From: Cyclobacteriaceae bacterium
GTDB taxonomy: Bacteria > Bacteroidota > Bacteroidia > Cytophagales > Cyclobacteriaceae
Reading direction: 5' to 3'
NCBI GenBank assembly: GCA_024644875.1
Contig: JAHEGY010000004.1
Coordinates: forward strand, 1-64,000
DNA length: 64,000 nucleotides
Shown here: in pieces, positions 54,965 to 64,000 of the stretch
How the letters are laid out: each line of letters starts with the position of its first letter
How positions within the stretch are numbered: position 1 is the first letter of the stretch
Made by a program: the position numbers and the translations under genes
Notes under the pieces: model-generated
Told to the model about the DNA's origin: nothing
Databases searched by the model: none
What the model saw: only the letters and a program-made list of their open reading frames with translations

Positions 54965-57463
54965 ATGTCCACAAAAAAAATTATCCAGTATTTAATTACT
55001 TCGTTCTGCCTGTTTCTTGTATTCGACCTGAATGCACAAGCACCTGAGCGGCATAACAGCTCTGAGATATATAAAATGATCCAGAAAATGAATGTTCTGG
55101 GCAATGCATTATACGTGGCAGCACATCCTGATGACGAGAACACGAGGATGATCACTTATTTATCGAAAGCGGAGTTGGTGAATACAGCATATTTATCATT
55201 AACCCGCGGTGACGGTGGCCAGAATTCAATCGGACCGGAGCAATCTGAGCTTCTCGGTGTAATAAGGACACAGGAATTACTTAGTGCCAGAAAGGTAGAT
55301 GGCGGAACGCAGTTTTTCACACACGTTATGGACTTTGGGTATTCAAAAAGTGCGGATGAGACTTTGAATATCTGGAGCAAAGATGAGCTGCTTGAAGATG
55401 CAATATGGGTGATACGAAAGTTTAAACCGGATGTCATCATAACCCGTTTCCCTTCCGATAGTAGAGCAGGACATGGTCAGCATGAAACATCAGCTATAAT
55501 TGCCGAGGAAGCATTCGAACTATCGGCGGACCGGAACGTATACCCTGAGCAACTGAAATATGTCGATCCCTGGCAGCCAGCCCGTATCTTTACCAATACC
55601 GGCAGATGGTGGAACCCAAATATTCAGGAAAGCGACAGTGTAATATCTATGGATATTGGTGAATATGATCCATTAAGCGGACTTTCATATTCTGAATTGG
55701 GTGCTGATAGCAGAAGTCAGCATAGGAGCCAGGCGTTTGGCGTTACCTGGAGAAGAGGCACATCAAAAGAGTATCTTGAATTTATCAAGGGTAAAGATCT
55801 GAAACCAGGCCTTTTTGAAGGAATTGATATTACCTGGAACCGGATTAACCGTATGGATATTGCCTCAGATGTAACAGAGATACTTAATAATTATAATTTT
55901 AGATCTCCTTCCGGATCTATCCCCGAATTGATCAAATTACGAGGCAAGATCTCTGAGATTGAGGATAGATTCTGGAAACAGAAAAAACTTAAAGAGCTTG
56001 ATGATATAATCAAGGCATGCGCAGGGCTTTATCTTGAGGCTACTTCCGGTAAATCATATCTAAGCCCCGGGGATATTTTTGATGTAAATCTGGAAATAAC
56101 GAACCGGTCAGATGTTGATATAGCCGTAGTTGGTGTGGTTTCACAAGCACTGGCCTGTGATACAATAATGAATACAGGTCTGAAAAATAATGTTCCCCTA
56201 TATATTAATCTTTCAAAACGATTGGGAAATGGTGTCCGTGAAACCACTCCATTCTGGTTGGAGAAGCCAGTTAAAGATTTCAAATATGAGGTCTCAGACC
56301 AAAGTTTGAAAGGACTTGCCCAGAATCCTCCATCGGTAGAATTCGAGGTAAAGTTAAAAATAAATGATGAAGACATATCATATTGTATTCCAGTAGTTTA
56401 TACCTGGACAGACAGAATGGAGGGTCAGCAATATGAACCCCTGGAAATTGGACCAGAATTATTTGTTGAAATTACAGAGGGCGTTTTTATTTTCCCGGAT
56501 GAGAAAGAAAAAGATATAACAGTAAAACTTGATTCACGCAATCAACCTGCAAAAGGTGAATTATCTGTAAAATTACCTGAGGGTTGGAGAACCGAACCGG
56601 AAAAACAGATTTTTGATATGATGCCCCAAGAAACTGCGTTTTATCATTTTAAATTATTCCCCACAAAAGAATCATCACAGGGTTATATTCAGGCCATAGC
56701 ACAAACTGAGGATAGAAATTATGATCGGAAACTGGTAACTATAGAATACGAACACTTTCCAAAACAATCCATTTATTTACCCGCGATGGCAGAAGTTGTT
56801 AAACTTGATATTAAGAAAAAAGGATCCAGCATTGCGTATATCACAGGTGCTGGTGATGATGTTGGGCCGAACCTTGAACAGATTGGATATCAAGTCACTT
56901 ATGTTGATGAGGGGAACATTCATTTGATCAACTTCCAGGATTTCGATGCCATCGTGTTTGGGATAATGGCTTTTAATAACCTCGCCTATTTAGGCGACTA
57001 TAATGATGATTTCCTGAAGTATATAGAAAATGGCGGGAATGTAATAGTCCAGTACAACAATATAAGAATCGGTACAAAATCGCCGATATTATTACCATAT
57101 CCTATTGAATTTTCGGGCAGGTCAGCCAGCGTAAGGGTATCTGTAGAAGATGCAGAAGTGCGTATCTTGGAACCTGATCATGAGATCCTCAATACACCCA
57201 ATAAAATTACCACTGATGATTTTAACGGTTGGGTACAGGAGAGGGGTTTGTATTTTCCAGTCAGCTGGGATGAGCATTATCACGCTGTATTATCCAGTAA
57301 CGATCCCGGCGATGAAGCGCTTAATGGAGGTTTACTTGTTGCCAAATACGGGGAAGGCCATTATATATACACTAGCTATGCCTGGTTCAGACAGTTGCCG
57401 GCTGGTGTACCCGGTGCATACAGGATTTTTGCAAATCTAATATCCATAGGGAAATGGAGATGA
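54965..57463 (+). CDS. Large exported PIG-L family deacetylase
   Basis: This 832-residue protein has a Sec signal (MSTKKIIQYLITSFCLFLVF, cleaved near LNAQ). The LmbE/PIG-L domain (residues about 40-250) has the zinc motif AHPDDE (53-58) and HGQHETS further on. Members remove acetyl groups from N-acetylglucosamine-type sugars. The middle region is a NEW3-like beta-domain, and the C-terminal about 220 residues resemble a class-I glutamine-amidotransferase/ThuA-like fold (YITGAGDDVGPNLEQIGY, DAIVFGIMAFN, GGNVIVQYN). This architecture is common in Bacteroidota but the substrate is unknown. It is monocistronic and convergent with leuB. Confidence 0.88.
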   Translation: MSTKKIIQYLITSFCLFLVFDLNAQAPERHNSSEIYKMIQKMNVLGNALYVAAHPDDENTRMITYLSKAELVNTAYLSLTRGDGGQNSIGPEQSELLGVIRTQELLSARKVDGGTQFFTHVMDFGYSKSADETLNIWSKDELLEDAIWVIRKFKPDVIITRFPSDSRAGHGQHETSAIIAEEAFELSADRNVYPEQLKYVDPWQPARIFTNTGRWWNPNIQESDSVISMDIGEYDPLSGLSYSELGADSRSQHRSQAFGVTWRRGTSKEYLEFIKGKDLKPGLFEGIDITWNRINRMDIASDVTEILNNYNFRSPSGSIPELIKLRGKISEIEDRFWKQKKLKELDDIIKACAGLYLEATSGKSYLSPGDIFDVNLEITNRSDVDIAVVGVVSQALACDTIMNTGLKNNVPLYINLSKRLGNGVRETTPFWLEKPVKDFKYEVSDQSLKGLAQNPPSVEFEVKLKINDEDISYCIPVVYTWTDRMEGQQYEPLEIGPELFVEITEGVFIFPDEKEKDITVKLDSRNQPAKGELSVKLPEGWRTEPEKQIFDMMPQETAFYHFKLFPTKESSQGYIQAIAQTEDRNYDRKLVTIEYEHFPKQSIYLPAMAEVVKLDIKKKGSSIAYITGAGDDVGPNLEQIGYQVTYVDEGNIHLINFQDFDAIVFGIMAFNNLAYLGDYNDDFLKYIENGGNVIVQYNNIRIGTKSPILLPYPIEFSGRSASVRVSVEDAEVRILEPDHEILNTPNKITTDDFNGWVQERGLYFPVSWDEHYHAVLSSNDPGDEALNGGLLVAKYGEGHYIYTSYAWFRQLPAGVPGAYRIFANLISIGKWR

Positions 57464-57484
57464 TCTATTTGTGGTTACAACAGA

Positions 57485-57502
57485 TAGTATAAACCTATAC
57501 TA
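57485..57502. terminator. Small hairpin between convergent genes
   Basis: TAGTATA (57485-57491) and TATACTA (57496-57502) form a perfect but AT-rich stem with a 4-nt loop, 22 bp after the deacetylase stop and 17 bp beyond the leuB stop. There is no T-run, so a terminator role is uncertain. Confidence 0.3.
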
Positions 57503-57518
57503 CAGCGGAATTCCTAAC

Positions 57519-58583
57519 CTAGATCTGGCTGGCTATCCAATCACCAATTTCTGAAGTGGTACCTGGCTTTATACCACCTTCTGCAATATCTTCAGTGACA
57601 ACGCCTTCGGCAAGGGATTTATCAACAGCCACCTTAATAGCTTCTGCCTCCTCCTTCAAATTAAAAGCATATTCAAACATCATTGCTGCAGAAAGTATTG
57701 TTCCGTTAGGGTTGGCAATATTTTTACCGGCAGCTTGTGGATAAGAACCATGGATGGGTTCAAAAACTGATGTATGAATACCAATTGAAGCAGAAGGGGA
57801 CATGCCTAATGATCCGGTTATAACACTTGCCTCATCAGTCAGTATATCTCCGAATAAATTCTCTGTGACAATAACATCAAATCCTTTTGGCCATTGAATG
57901 ATCCGCATGGCAGCAGCATCGACGTAAAGAAATTCCAATTCAACATCAGGATAGTCACTGGCCATATCCTGGATGGTTGAACGCCATAATCTCGATGTGG
58001 CCAATATGTTTGCTTTATCGACTGCGCAAAGTTTTTTATTTCTGTTTTGCGCATATTCAAAAGCCAGCCTGGCAATTCTTTCAATCTCCTCCACAGTATA
58101 TATACAGGTGTCAAAGGCTTTCTGTCCATCTTCTGTTTTACCCCTGGGTTCACCAAAATAAATCCCTCCTGTCAGTTCACGTATAGTTACAAAGTCGGCA
58201 CCATCAACTAGCTCAGTTTTCAGGGGTGACCGGCTAACCAGTGATTTGAAGGTAGAAGTAGGTCGTATATTTGCGTACAAACCTAATTTCTTTCTCATGG
58301 CCAGTAAACCTTGTTCCGGCCGGATCTTGGCGCTGGGATCATTATCATATTTTGGGTGCCCTATGGCTCCGAACAGAACGGCATCTGATCTCATGCAGAG
58401 TTCGTGGGTTTCTTCAGGATAGGGATTTCCTGTTTTATCGATGGCATCTGCTCCAACCAATCCATATTCATAATGGATTTGATGTCCGAATTTAGTACAG
58501 ACTGCATCGGTCACTTTTACTGCCTGTTCAATGATCTCAGGACCTATCCCGTCACCCGGTAAAACAGCTATATTTAATTCCAT
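57519..58583 (-). CDS. leuB: 3-isopropylmalate dehydrogenase
   Basis: LeuB oxidises and decarboxylates 3-isopropylmalate to 2-oxoisocaproate with NAD+. This 354-residue protein shows [10 protein letters not shown] at the start, [35 protein letters not shown] and [20 protein letters not shown]. It lies 1 bp after the LeuA/CimA-type gene, at the distal end of the operon. Confidence 0.97.
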   Translation of the reverse strand: MELNIAVLPGDGIGPEIIEQAVKVTDAVCTKFGHQIHYEYGLVGADAIDKTGNPYPEETHELCMRSDAVLFGAIGHPKYDNDPSAKIRPEQGLLAMRKKLGLYANIRPTSTFKSLVSRSPLKTELVDGADFVTIRELTGGIYFGEPRGKTEDGQKAFDTCIYTVEEIERIARLAFEYAQNRNKKLCAVDKANILATSRLWRSTIQDMASDYPDVELEFLYVDAAAMRIIQWPKGFDVIVTENLFGDILTDEASVITGSLGMSPSASIGIHTSVFEPIHGSYPQAAGKNIANPNGTILSAAMMFEYAFNLKEEAEAIKVAVDKSLAEGVVTEDIAEGGIKPGTTSEIGDWIASQI

Positions 58584-58584
58584 A

Positions 58585-60138
58585 TTATATAATAACTTTA
58601 TTCAATTCCAGTTCGTGTTCTAGTACATTGATCATTTTCATCGTTGCCTTAATAGCTGCTACGGTCTGATCTGGATCAAGTCCCCTGGTCTTGAATTCCT
58701 TATCTGACTGCCAGGTGATGACCGTTTCAACTAATGCATCGGTACGCCCACCAGGAGGGATGGTAACCACGTAATCGATCAATTTGGGAATTGGTTTTTC
58801 AAGTTTTTTGTAGACAGCTTTCAAAGCATTCATGAAAGCATCATATTGACCATCCCCTGAGGCATGCTCTTCGTATACTTTTCCATTTATTTCAATGCTC
58901 AGGCTAGTAACAGGCCTCAGTCCTAATGCATGGGAAGTAGAATAGTTTTTAAGCTTGATCTTCTGCTCTATAGTTGCACTCTTTAAGACATCAGATATGA
59001 TATAGGGAAGATCTTCCGTTGTTACCGTTTCTTTTTGGTCGGCCAATTCAATAATCCTTTCCGTAACTTTCTTAAGGGAATCCGGATCGAGTGTAATTCC
59101 CATTTCCTCGAGGTTCTTTCTGATATTGGCTTTGCCTGAGGTTTTCCCCAAGGCATATTTCCTGATCCTGCCAAATCGTTCGGGCATCAGATCATTATGG
59201 TATAAATTGTCTTTATGATCACCATCAGCATGAATACCACTACATTGTGTAAATACAAACTCACCTATCAGCGGCTTGTTGGTTGGGACGCGTATACCGG
59301 AAAATGATTCAACCATTCTGCTGATCTTATTCAATTTTGATTCAACCACAGACATATCATAATCGAAATGATCTTTTACAACCGCCACCACACTTGATAA
59401 TGGGACGTTGCCTGCGCGTTCACCAAGGCCATTTACCGTTGTATGCAAACATCTTATACCAGCTTTCAGGGCAGCAAATACATTGGCTGTGGCTAGATCG
59501 TAATCATTATGAGCATGGTAATCAAAGGTTACCTTCGGGTACTTTTTTATAATACCTGATAGAAATTCATATGTTTCATCAGGTGAAAGGATGCCCAGTG
59601 TATCGGGAAGCATGATCCGGCTAACATTCAGGTCTTTCAGGCCCTTTATCATAAAATCCACATAGTCAGGCGAGTTACGCATACCGTTAGACCAGTCTTC
59701 CAGGTATATATTAGTAGTAATACCTAGTTTCGTGGCATATTCAACAGATTTTGCGATGTTTTCGAGATGTTCTTCCGGGGTATTTCTTAATTGTTGTGTG
59801 ACATGTCGGTAAGATCCTTTGCATAAAAGGTTTATTACTCTACCTCCTGCTGCATTTATCCAATCCAGAGATACTTTGTTATCGACGAATCCCAGGATCT
59901 CAACCCTGTCGATGTATCCATTTTCTTTAGCCCAGTCAAGAACTTTTTTTGATCCCTGAAACTCACCTTCAGAAACCCTCGCAGAGGCGATCTCTATTCT
60001 ATCTGCATTCACTTCCGATAAAAGGATCTTGGCAATATTCAATTTCTCATTACTTGAAAATGATACTCCGGTAGTTTGCTCACCATCCCTCAGGGTGGTA
60101 TCCATTATAGTTATCAGCGGTAATTTTTGATTTTTCAT
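58585..60138 (-). CDS. 2-isopropylmalate synthase / citramalate synthase family
   Basis: The ATG at 60138 gives 517 residues and leaves a 10-bp gap after leuD; an ATG at 60174 overlaps leuD and adds twelve residues. The HMGL-like barrel shows [24 protein letters not shown] and [12 protein letters not shown]; the C-terminal half is the LeuA regulatory dimer domain (residues about 380-500, ending with [13 protein letters not shown] and the GDGQYDAF motif). Two reactions are possible: acetyl-CoA plus 2-oxoisovalerate (LeuA) or plus pyruvate (CimA). In some Bacteroides the operon holds two such paralogues; only one is present here. Confidence 0.88.
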   Translation of the reverse strand: MKNQKLPLITIMDTTLRDGEQTTGVSFSSNEKLNIAKILLSEVNADRIEIASARVSEGEFQGSKKVLDWAKENGYIDRVEILGFVDNKVSLDWINAAGGRVINLLCKGSYRHVTQQLRNTPEEHLENIAKSVEYATKLGITTNIYLEDWSNGMRNSPDYVDFMIKGLKDLNVSRIMLPDTLGILSPDETYEFLSGIIKKYPKVTFDYHAHNDYDLATANVFAALKAGIRCLHTTVNGLGERAGNVPLSSVVAVVKDHFDYDMSVVESKLNKISRMVESFSGIRVPTNKPLIGEFVFTQCSGIHADGDHKDNLYHNDLMPERFGRIRKYALGKTSGKANIRKNLEEMGITLDPDSLKKVTERIIELADQKETVTTEDLPYIISDVLKSATIEQKIKLKNYSTSHALGLRPVTSLSIEINGKVYEEHASGDGQYDAFMNALKAVYKKLEKPIPKLIDYVVTIPPGGRTDALVETVITWQSDKEFKTRGLDPDQTVAAIKATMKMINVLEHELELNKVII

Positions 60139-60148
60139 AAAACTTGGA

Positions 60149-60739
60149 TCAGTGTTGTTCTTCAAATGCGTCAATTTTACTTTTCAGACTTAACAAATAG
60201 TCTATATCATCATATCCTTTTAACAGGCATTCCTTTTTATAGGGATTAATATCGAATTTTGCTGATGAACCTGAATCCAGTATTTTAATATGCTGATTTT
60301 CAAGATCCACCTCAAATTCTGCATTTGCATCTTTTTCTATAGTGTTGAATAATTGCTTGAGAAAATCGGAATTTACCTGTACGGGAAGTAATCCGTTATT
60401 AAGTGCATTGTTTTTAAATATATCTGCAAAAAAACTTGAGACAACCACCCGGAACCCATAATCATAGAGTGCCCATGCAGCATGCTCACGGCTGGATCCA
60501 CTTCCAAAGTTTTCTCCGGCCACCAGGATCTTTCCTTTATAAGTATCATTGTTCAATACAAAATCCTGAATAGGTTCGTTATTGCTGTCATATCTCCAAT
60601 CCCTGAAAAGATTATCCCCAAACCCTTTTCTTTCAATAGCTTTAAGAAACCTGGCAGGTATAATCTGATCAGTATCAACATTTTCTATTGGCAGCGGAAC
60701 TGCGGGAGAAACTAATTTTTGAAATTTATCTATTGGCAT
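60149..60739 (-). CDS. leuD: 3-isopropylmalate dehydratase small subunit
   Basis: This 196-residue swivelling-domain subunit has the family signature [14 protein letters not shown] and [14 protein letters not shown]. It pairs with LeuC to isomerise 2- to 3-isopropylmalate. It is 12 bp downstream of leuC. Confidence 0.97.
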   Translation of the reverse strand: MPIDKFQKLVSPAVPLPIENVDTDQIIPARFLKAIERKGFGDNLFRDWRYDSNNEPIQDFVLNNDTYKGKILVAGENFGSGSSREHAAWALYDYGFRVVVSSFFADIFKNNALNNGLLPVQVNSDFLKQLFNTIEKDANAEFEVDLENQHIKILDSGSSAKFDINPYKKECLLKGYDDIDYLLSLKSKIDAFEEQH

Positions 60740-60751
60740 TTTCTATTTTCG

Positions 60752-62152
60752 TTATGTGATATCACGTGGGTCAGTTATCTTTCCTGTGATTGCAGTAGCC
60801 GCAGCTGTCAAAGGACTGGCAAGTATCGTCCTTGCCCCGGGGCCCTGCCTACCTTCAAAATTCCTGTTAGAAGTGGATACAGCATACTTCCCGGCAGGTA
60901 TTTTATCATCATTCATGGCCAGACATGCTGAACAACCTGGTTGCCGGAGCTTAAAGCCGGCTTCCTCAAGAATGTCTACCAGGCCTTCTTCATATGCCTG
61001 TTGTTCTACCTGTTTAGAACCCGGTACAATCCATGCGGTAATGTTGTCAGCTTTTTTCTTACCCTTTACAAGTTGAGCAACTTCCCGTAGATCTTCAATC
61101 CGGCCGTTTGTACAACTTCCGACGAATATATAGTCCACGCTTTTACCATTCATGCTTTCCCCTGGATTAAAGTCCATATATCCAAGGGATTTCAGATAGG
61201 TTTCCTGGCTTGCTGAAGGTATATCCTTAACTTCAGGAATGGGTTTGGTAATATCCAGTCCCATACCCGGATTGGTACCAAAGGTTACCATAGGGCCGAT
61301 ATCCTCCGCTTTGAAATTATATTCGAGATCAAATACAGCCCCTTCGTCTGTTTTCAAAGTTCTCCAATAAGCCAGTTTTTGATCCCAATCCTCACCCATT
61401 GGAGAAAACTGTCTTCCTTTGATGTATTCAAAGGTGGTCTCATCCGGGGCGATCATCCCCCCACGGGCACCACTTTCAATACTCATATTGCATATCGTCA
61501 TCCGGGCTTCCATAGATAACGTTTCAATCGCAGAACCGGCATATTCAATAAAATATCCTGTACCACCTGCAGTACCGATCTTAGATATGATATATAATAT
61601 AATATCTTTAGAAGTTACCCCTTTTTTAAGGACACCGTCTATGGATATCCTCATCTTTTTTGGTTTGGGTTGTAATATGCATTGGGTAGCAAGCACCATT
61701 TCAATTTCACTTGTGCCAATCCCAAAAGCTACTGCTCCAAAGGCTCCATGCGTGGAGGTATGACTATCTCCACAAACAATGGTCATCCCCGGTTGTGTTA
61801 TCCCTAATTCAGGACCAATCACATGGACGATTCCATGCCATTGATGATTCAATCCATAAAGATCAATACCATGGGTCTCGCAATTCTTGGATAACTGATC
61901 AACCTGTTGCCTGGATAATACATCCCGGATCGGCATATCCTGATTGATTGTCGGTACGTTATGATCCGGGGTTGCGATGGTCTTATCAGGCCTTGAAACC
62001 TTGAGTCCCCTTTTTTCCAGTCCTAGAAAAGCAACAGGGCTGGTAACCTCGTGAATAAAATGCTTGTCGATATATAAAACCTGAGGCCCTCCATCTACCG
62101 AATGAACCACATGTTTATCCCAGATCTTATCAAATAGTGTTTTTGGTTCCAC
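60752..62152 (-). CDS. leuC: 3-isopropylmalate dehydratase large subunit
   Basis: This 466-residue aconitase-type protein has the [4Fe-4S] ligands in GSCTNGR and CSACLAM, and [14 protein letters not shown], as expected. It forms the active enzyme with LeuD, encoded directly downstream. It is 35 bp downstream of ilvC, so the ilv and leu genes form one unit. Confidence 0.98.
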   Translation of the reverse strand: MEPKTLFDKIWDKHVVHSVDGGPQVLYIDKHFIHEVTSPVAFLGLEKRGLKVSRPDKTIATPDHNVPTINQDMPIRDVLSRQQVDQLSKNCETHGIDLYGLNHQWHGIVHVIGPELGITQPGMTIVCGDSHTSTHGAFGAVAFGIGTSEIEMVLATQCILQPKPKKMRISIDGVLKKGVTSKDIILYIISKIGTAGGTGYFIEYAGSAIETLSMEARMTICNMSIESGARGGMIAPDETTFEYIKGRQFSPMGEDWDQKLAYWRTLKTDEGAVFDLEYNFKAEDIGPMVTFGTNPGMGLDITKPIPEVKDIPSASQETYLKSLGYMDFNPGESMNGKSVDYIFVGSCTNGRIEDLREVAQLVKGKKKADNITAWIVPGSKQVEQQAYEEGLVDILEEAGFKLRQPGCSACLAMNDDKIPAGKYAVSTSNRNFEGRQGPGARTILASPLTAAATAITGKITDPRDIT

Positions 62153-62187
62153 TCTACAATATGTTTACTCAGATAAAACTTTTCTTC

Positions 62188-63234
62188 CTAAGCGTCAGGT
62201 CGAAGTTTCCTGACCTGGGCACCAGCCTGCCACATTTCTGATTCTCTTATTTCTTTAAGTTCAGATTCAAGGTGGGCTCTGTAATCCGGATGACCAGTTT
62301 TTTCAAGAACAACTTTTGTTTCTTCACCGCTTCTCACACGCTCGTAGAGTTGTTTAAAAACAGGTAGAGTTGCTTCTTTGAATTTAGGTTTCCAGTCCAG
62401 GGCACCTCTCTGGGCAGTTGCACTGCAGTTGGAATACATCCAGTCCATGCCTTTTTCATCAACCAAACGTATTAAACTCTGTGTCAATTCTTCCACAGTT
62501 TCATTAAAGGCTTCTGAAGGACTATGCCCGTTATCCCTGAGAACATCATATTGTGCTTCCATAATGCCAGCCAGTGCACCCATAAGTACACCTCTTTCAC
62601 CAGTCAGGTCACTATATACCTCGTCTTCGAATGTTGTAGGGAATAAATAACCTGATCCTATGCCAATCCCCAATGCGATTGTCCTTTCTTCCGCCCGGCC
62701 TGTGTAATCCTGAAATATGGCATAACTGGAATTAATTCCTGATCCGGCAAGAAAATTTCGACGCACACTGGTTCCTGATCCTTTAGGGGCTACCAGGATA
62801 ACATCTACATTCTTTGGAGGAATAACACCTGTTTGTTCCTTATAGGTTACAGAGAAACCATGAGAAAAATACAATGCATCACCCTCATTAAGGCATTTTT
62901 CTAATGTCGGCCAAACTGCTCTTTGTGCCGCATCAGATACAAGGTATTGTAATACTGTGGCTTTCTTGGCTGCCTCTTCAATTGAAAAGAGTGTTTCTCC
63001 TGGCACCCATCCGTCAGCTATTGCCTTGTCCCAATCGTCTTTGAAGCGTTGTTCCTGACCAATGATGACAGGTATTCCATTATCACGCAGGTTAAGTGCC
63101 TGTGCTGGGCCCTGAACACCATAACCAATAATTGCGATAACTTCGTCTTTTAGCACTTCCCGTGCTTTTGCGAGCGGGAATTCTTCCCTTTTTACGACGT
63201 TTTCTTCTACGCCGCCAAAATTAATTTTTGCCAT
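62188..63234 (-). CDS. ilvC: Ketol-acid reductoisomerase
   Basis: IlvC converts acetolactate or acetohydroxybutyrate to the dihydroxy acid with NAD(P)H and Mg2+. This 348-residue protein shows GYGVQGPAQALNLRDNG in the Rossmann domain, SHGFSVTY, VAPKGSGTSVR and DLTGERGVLMG with the metal-binding acids. The start overlaps the ilvN stop by 14 bp, indicating translational coupling. Confidence 0.97.
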   Translation of the reverse strand: MAKINFGGVEENVVKREEFPLAKAREVLKDEVIAIIGYGVQGPAQALNLRDNGIPVIIGQEQRFKDDWDKAIADGWVPGETLFSIEEAAKKATVLQYLVSDAAQRAVWPTLEKCLNEGDALYFSHGFSVTYKEQTGVIPPKNVDVILVAPKGSGTSVRRNFLAGSGINSSYAIFQDYTGRAEERTIALGIGIGSGYLFPTTFEDEVYSDLTGERGVLMGALAGIMEAQYDVLRDNGHSPSEAFNETVEELTQSLIRLVDEKGMDWMYSNCSATAQRGALDWKPKFKEATLPVFKQLYERVRSGEETKVVLEKTGHPDYRAHLESELKEIRESEMWQAGAQVRKLRPDA

Positions 63235-63832
63235 ACTTGTCTTGTCCGTTTGATGAATTTAAAATATGTGTTTCTGAATTTTCGAGTTCATCGAGGTATT
63301 TTTGTGTTTGCCGTTTTGATTTAGATATGGCCACCCGGCCGGATCTGACAAACTCAAGTACCCCGTATTCATTTAATAAATTGAAAAGTTGTTGCGTTTC
63401 GTGTTTGTGTCCCGTTTTTTCAATTACAATATAGTCCTCTTCAATCACCAGGATCCGGGCATTGTTTGCCCTGACCAGGTTCTCTATTTTATTACCATGA
63501 AGAAAGATCTTTGTCGGTACCTTATAAAGGGCAATTTCCTGATAATATATTTCATCTTCTTCATAAAGAAATGCTCCAAGGACTTCAACCAGTTTCCTGA
63601 GCTGTTTTGTCACTTTTTCAGCGATATCTTTTGTTGTATTCACAACGAGGGTATACCGGCTTACTCCGGGCACTTCCGAGGTTGAAACATTTATACTTTC
63701 TATGTTTAATTTAATCCGTGAAAAAATAATTGTTACACGGTTCAACAGTCCTGGTCTGTCTTCACTAAGAACAGATATTGTATATCTCTTTCTCAGCGTA
63801 CTTTCATGACTATCTTGATAGATATCAGACAT
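63221..63832 (-). CDS. ilvN: Acetolactate synthase small (regulatory) subunit
   Basis: This 203-residue protein begins with an ACT domain (TISVLSEDRPGLLNRVTIIFS) that binds valine to feed back on IlvB, and ends with a second ALS-regulatory domain (VRSGRVAISK). It overlaps ilvC by 14 bp and lies 18 bp after ilvB. Confidence 0.96.
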   Translation of the reverse strand: MSDIYQDSHESTLRKRYTISVLSEDRPGLLNRVTIIFSRIKLNIESINVSTSEVPGVSRYTLVVNTTKDIAEKVTKQLRKLVEVLGAFLYEEDEIYYQEIALYKVPTKIFLHGNKIENLVRANNARILVIEEDYIVIEKTGHKHETQQLFNLLNEYGVLEFVRSGRVAISKSKRQTQKYLDELENSETHILNSSNGQDKYGKN

Positions 63833-63850
63833 AATAATATTGTTTTAATT

Positions 63851-64000
63851 TTAATCTAATCGAATATTAGTTACCGATTCCCCTGAAGGAACCATTGGGA
63901 AAACATTATCCTCTTTTTCAACCTCAACCTCAAGAAGATAAGGGCCACTGGATGCAAGCATCTTATCGATGGCCTTATCAAGCCCTCCTCGTTCACTGAC
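63851..64000 (-). CDS. ilvB: Acetolactate synthase large subunit, C-terminal 49 residues (cut by window edge)
   Basis: The minus-strand frame open at the window edge ends with a TAA at 63851. The last residues (SGPYLLEVEVEKEDNVFPMV, then PSG) match the end of the thiamine-diphosphate-dependent large subunit of acetolactate synthase. The start of the operon and its promoter lie beyond the window. Confidence 0.9.
   Translation of the reverse strand, partial: VSERGGLDKAIDKMLASSGPYLLEVEVEKEDNVFPMVPSGESVTNIRLD

Overview
This window looks like a chromosomal segment of a Bacteroidota bacterium, plausibly of the Marinilabiliales/Bacteroidales type (the order is inferred from gene families, not from a marker gene). 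Supporting signs are AT-rich DNA, many lipoprotein and Tat leaders on catabolic enzymes, GH97 enzymes, S1 sulfatases, DUF4493 and DUF2807 surface proteins, and TAnnTTTG-type -7 promoter boxes. No rRNA, tRNA, insertion sequence, CRISPR array or phage gene was recognised, and there is no SusC/SusD pair.

Layout. 1-5.2 kb: end of a GH97 enzyme, an exported esterase, an S1 sulfatase, an orphan carbohydrate-binding-module remnant, an unknown exported protein and a Tat-exported sugar isomerase-like barrel. 5.4-14 kb: a large AsmA-like protein, a cysteine-desulfurase-like enzyme, a PLD-fold protein, a B12/radical-SAM enzyme and a DUF1207-like barrel. 14.2-18.6 kb: a GH97 with the retaining-type nucleophile, a URO-D-family protein and a clan-A glycosidase. 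18.9-24.9 kb: a SpoIIAA-like protein, feoAB, a second sulfatase and a DUF4493/lamin-tail lipoprotein. 25.0-33.3 kb: the most unusual locus (below). 33.4-43.8 kb: a ceramidase-like hydrolase, a GH43/32-like propeller, an exported Nif3-like protein, a MacAB-like pair without ATPase, an epimerase, a DUF2807 protein, recR, yidD and a small membrane protein. 44.3-48.1 kb: a sugar-acid set (RraA-like, BASS carrier, enolase-superfamily dehydratase). 48.3-57.5 kb: gamma-glutamyltransferase, a third sulfatase, a K+ channel, two AmmeMemoRadiSam genes and a large PIG-L deacetylase. 57.5-64 kb: the branched-chain amino-acid operon ilvB(partial)-ilvN-ilvC-leuC-leuD-leuA/cimA-leuB.

Main discovery candidate. 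Eight tightly packed minus-strand genes (25000-33308) look like a methionine synthase taken apart into separate proteins: a homocysteine methyltransferase, a corrinoid protein and a MetH-activation-like protein. The methyl-tetrahydrofolate module is absent and is replaced by four URO-D-family (MtaA/MtbA/CmuA-type) proteins, one fused to two thioredoxin folds. A CobW-type GTPase is also present. I infer a corrinoid-dependent route moving methyl groups from unknown non-folate donors to homocysteine or another thiol. A fifth URO-D paralogue sits between two glycosidase genes (16308-17399), and the operon lies directly downstream of carbohydrate/lipid hydrolases, so methylated or methoxylated glycans are one possible donor source; that last step is inference.

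Many catabolic enzymes here carry export signals (Tat or lipoprotein) although their better-known relatives are cytoplasmic, which suggests much sugar processing happens in the periplasm or on the outer membrane.
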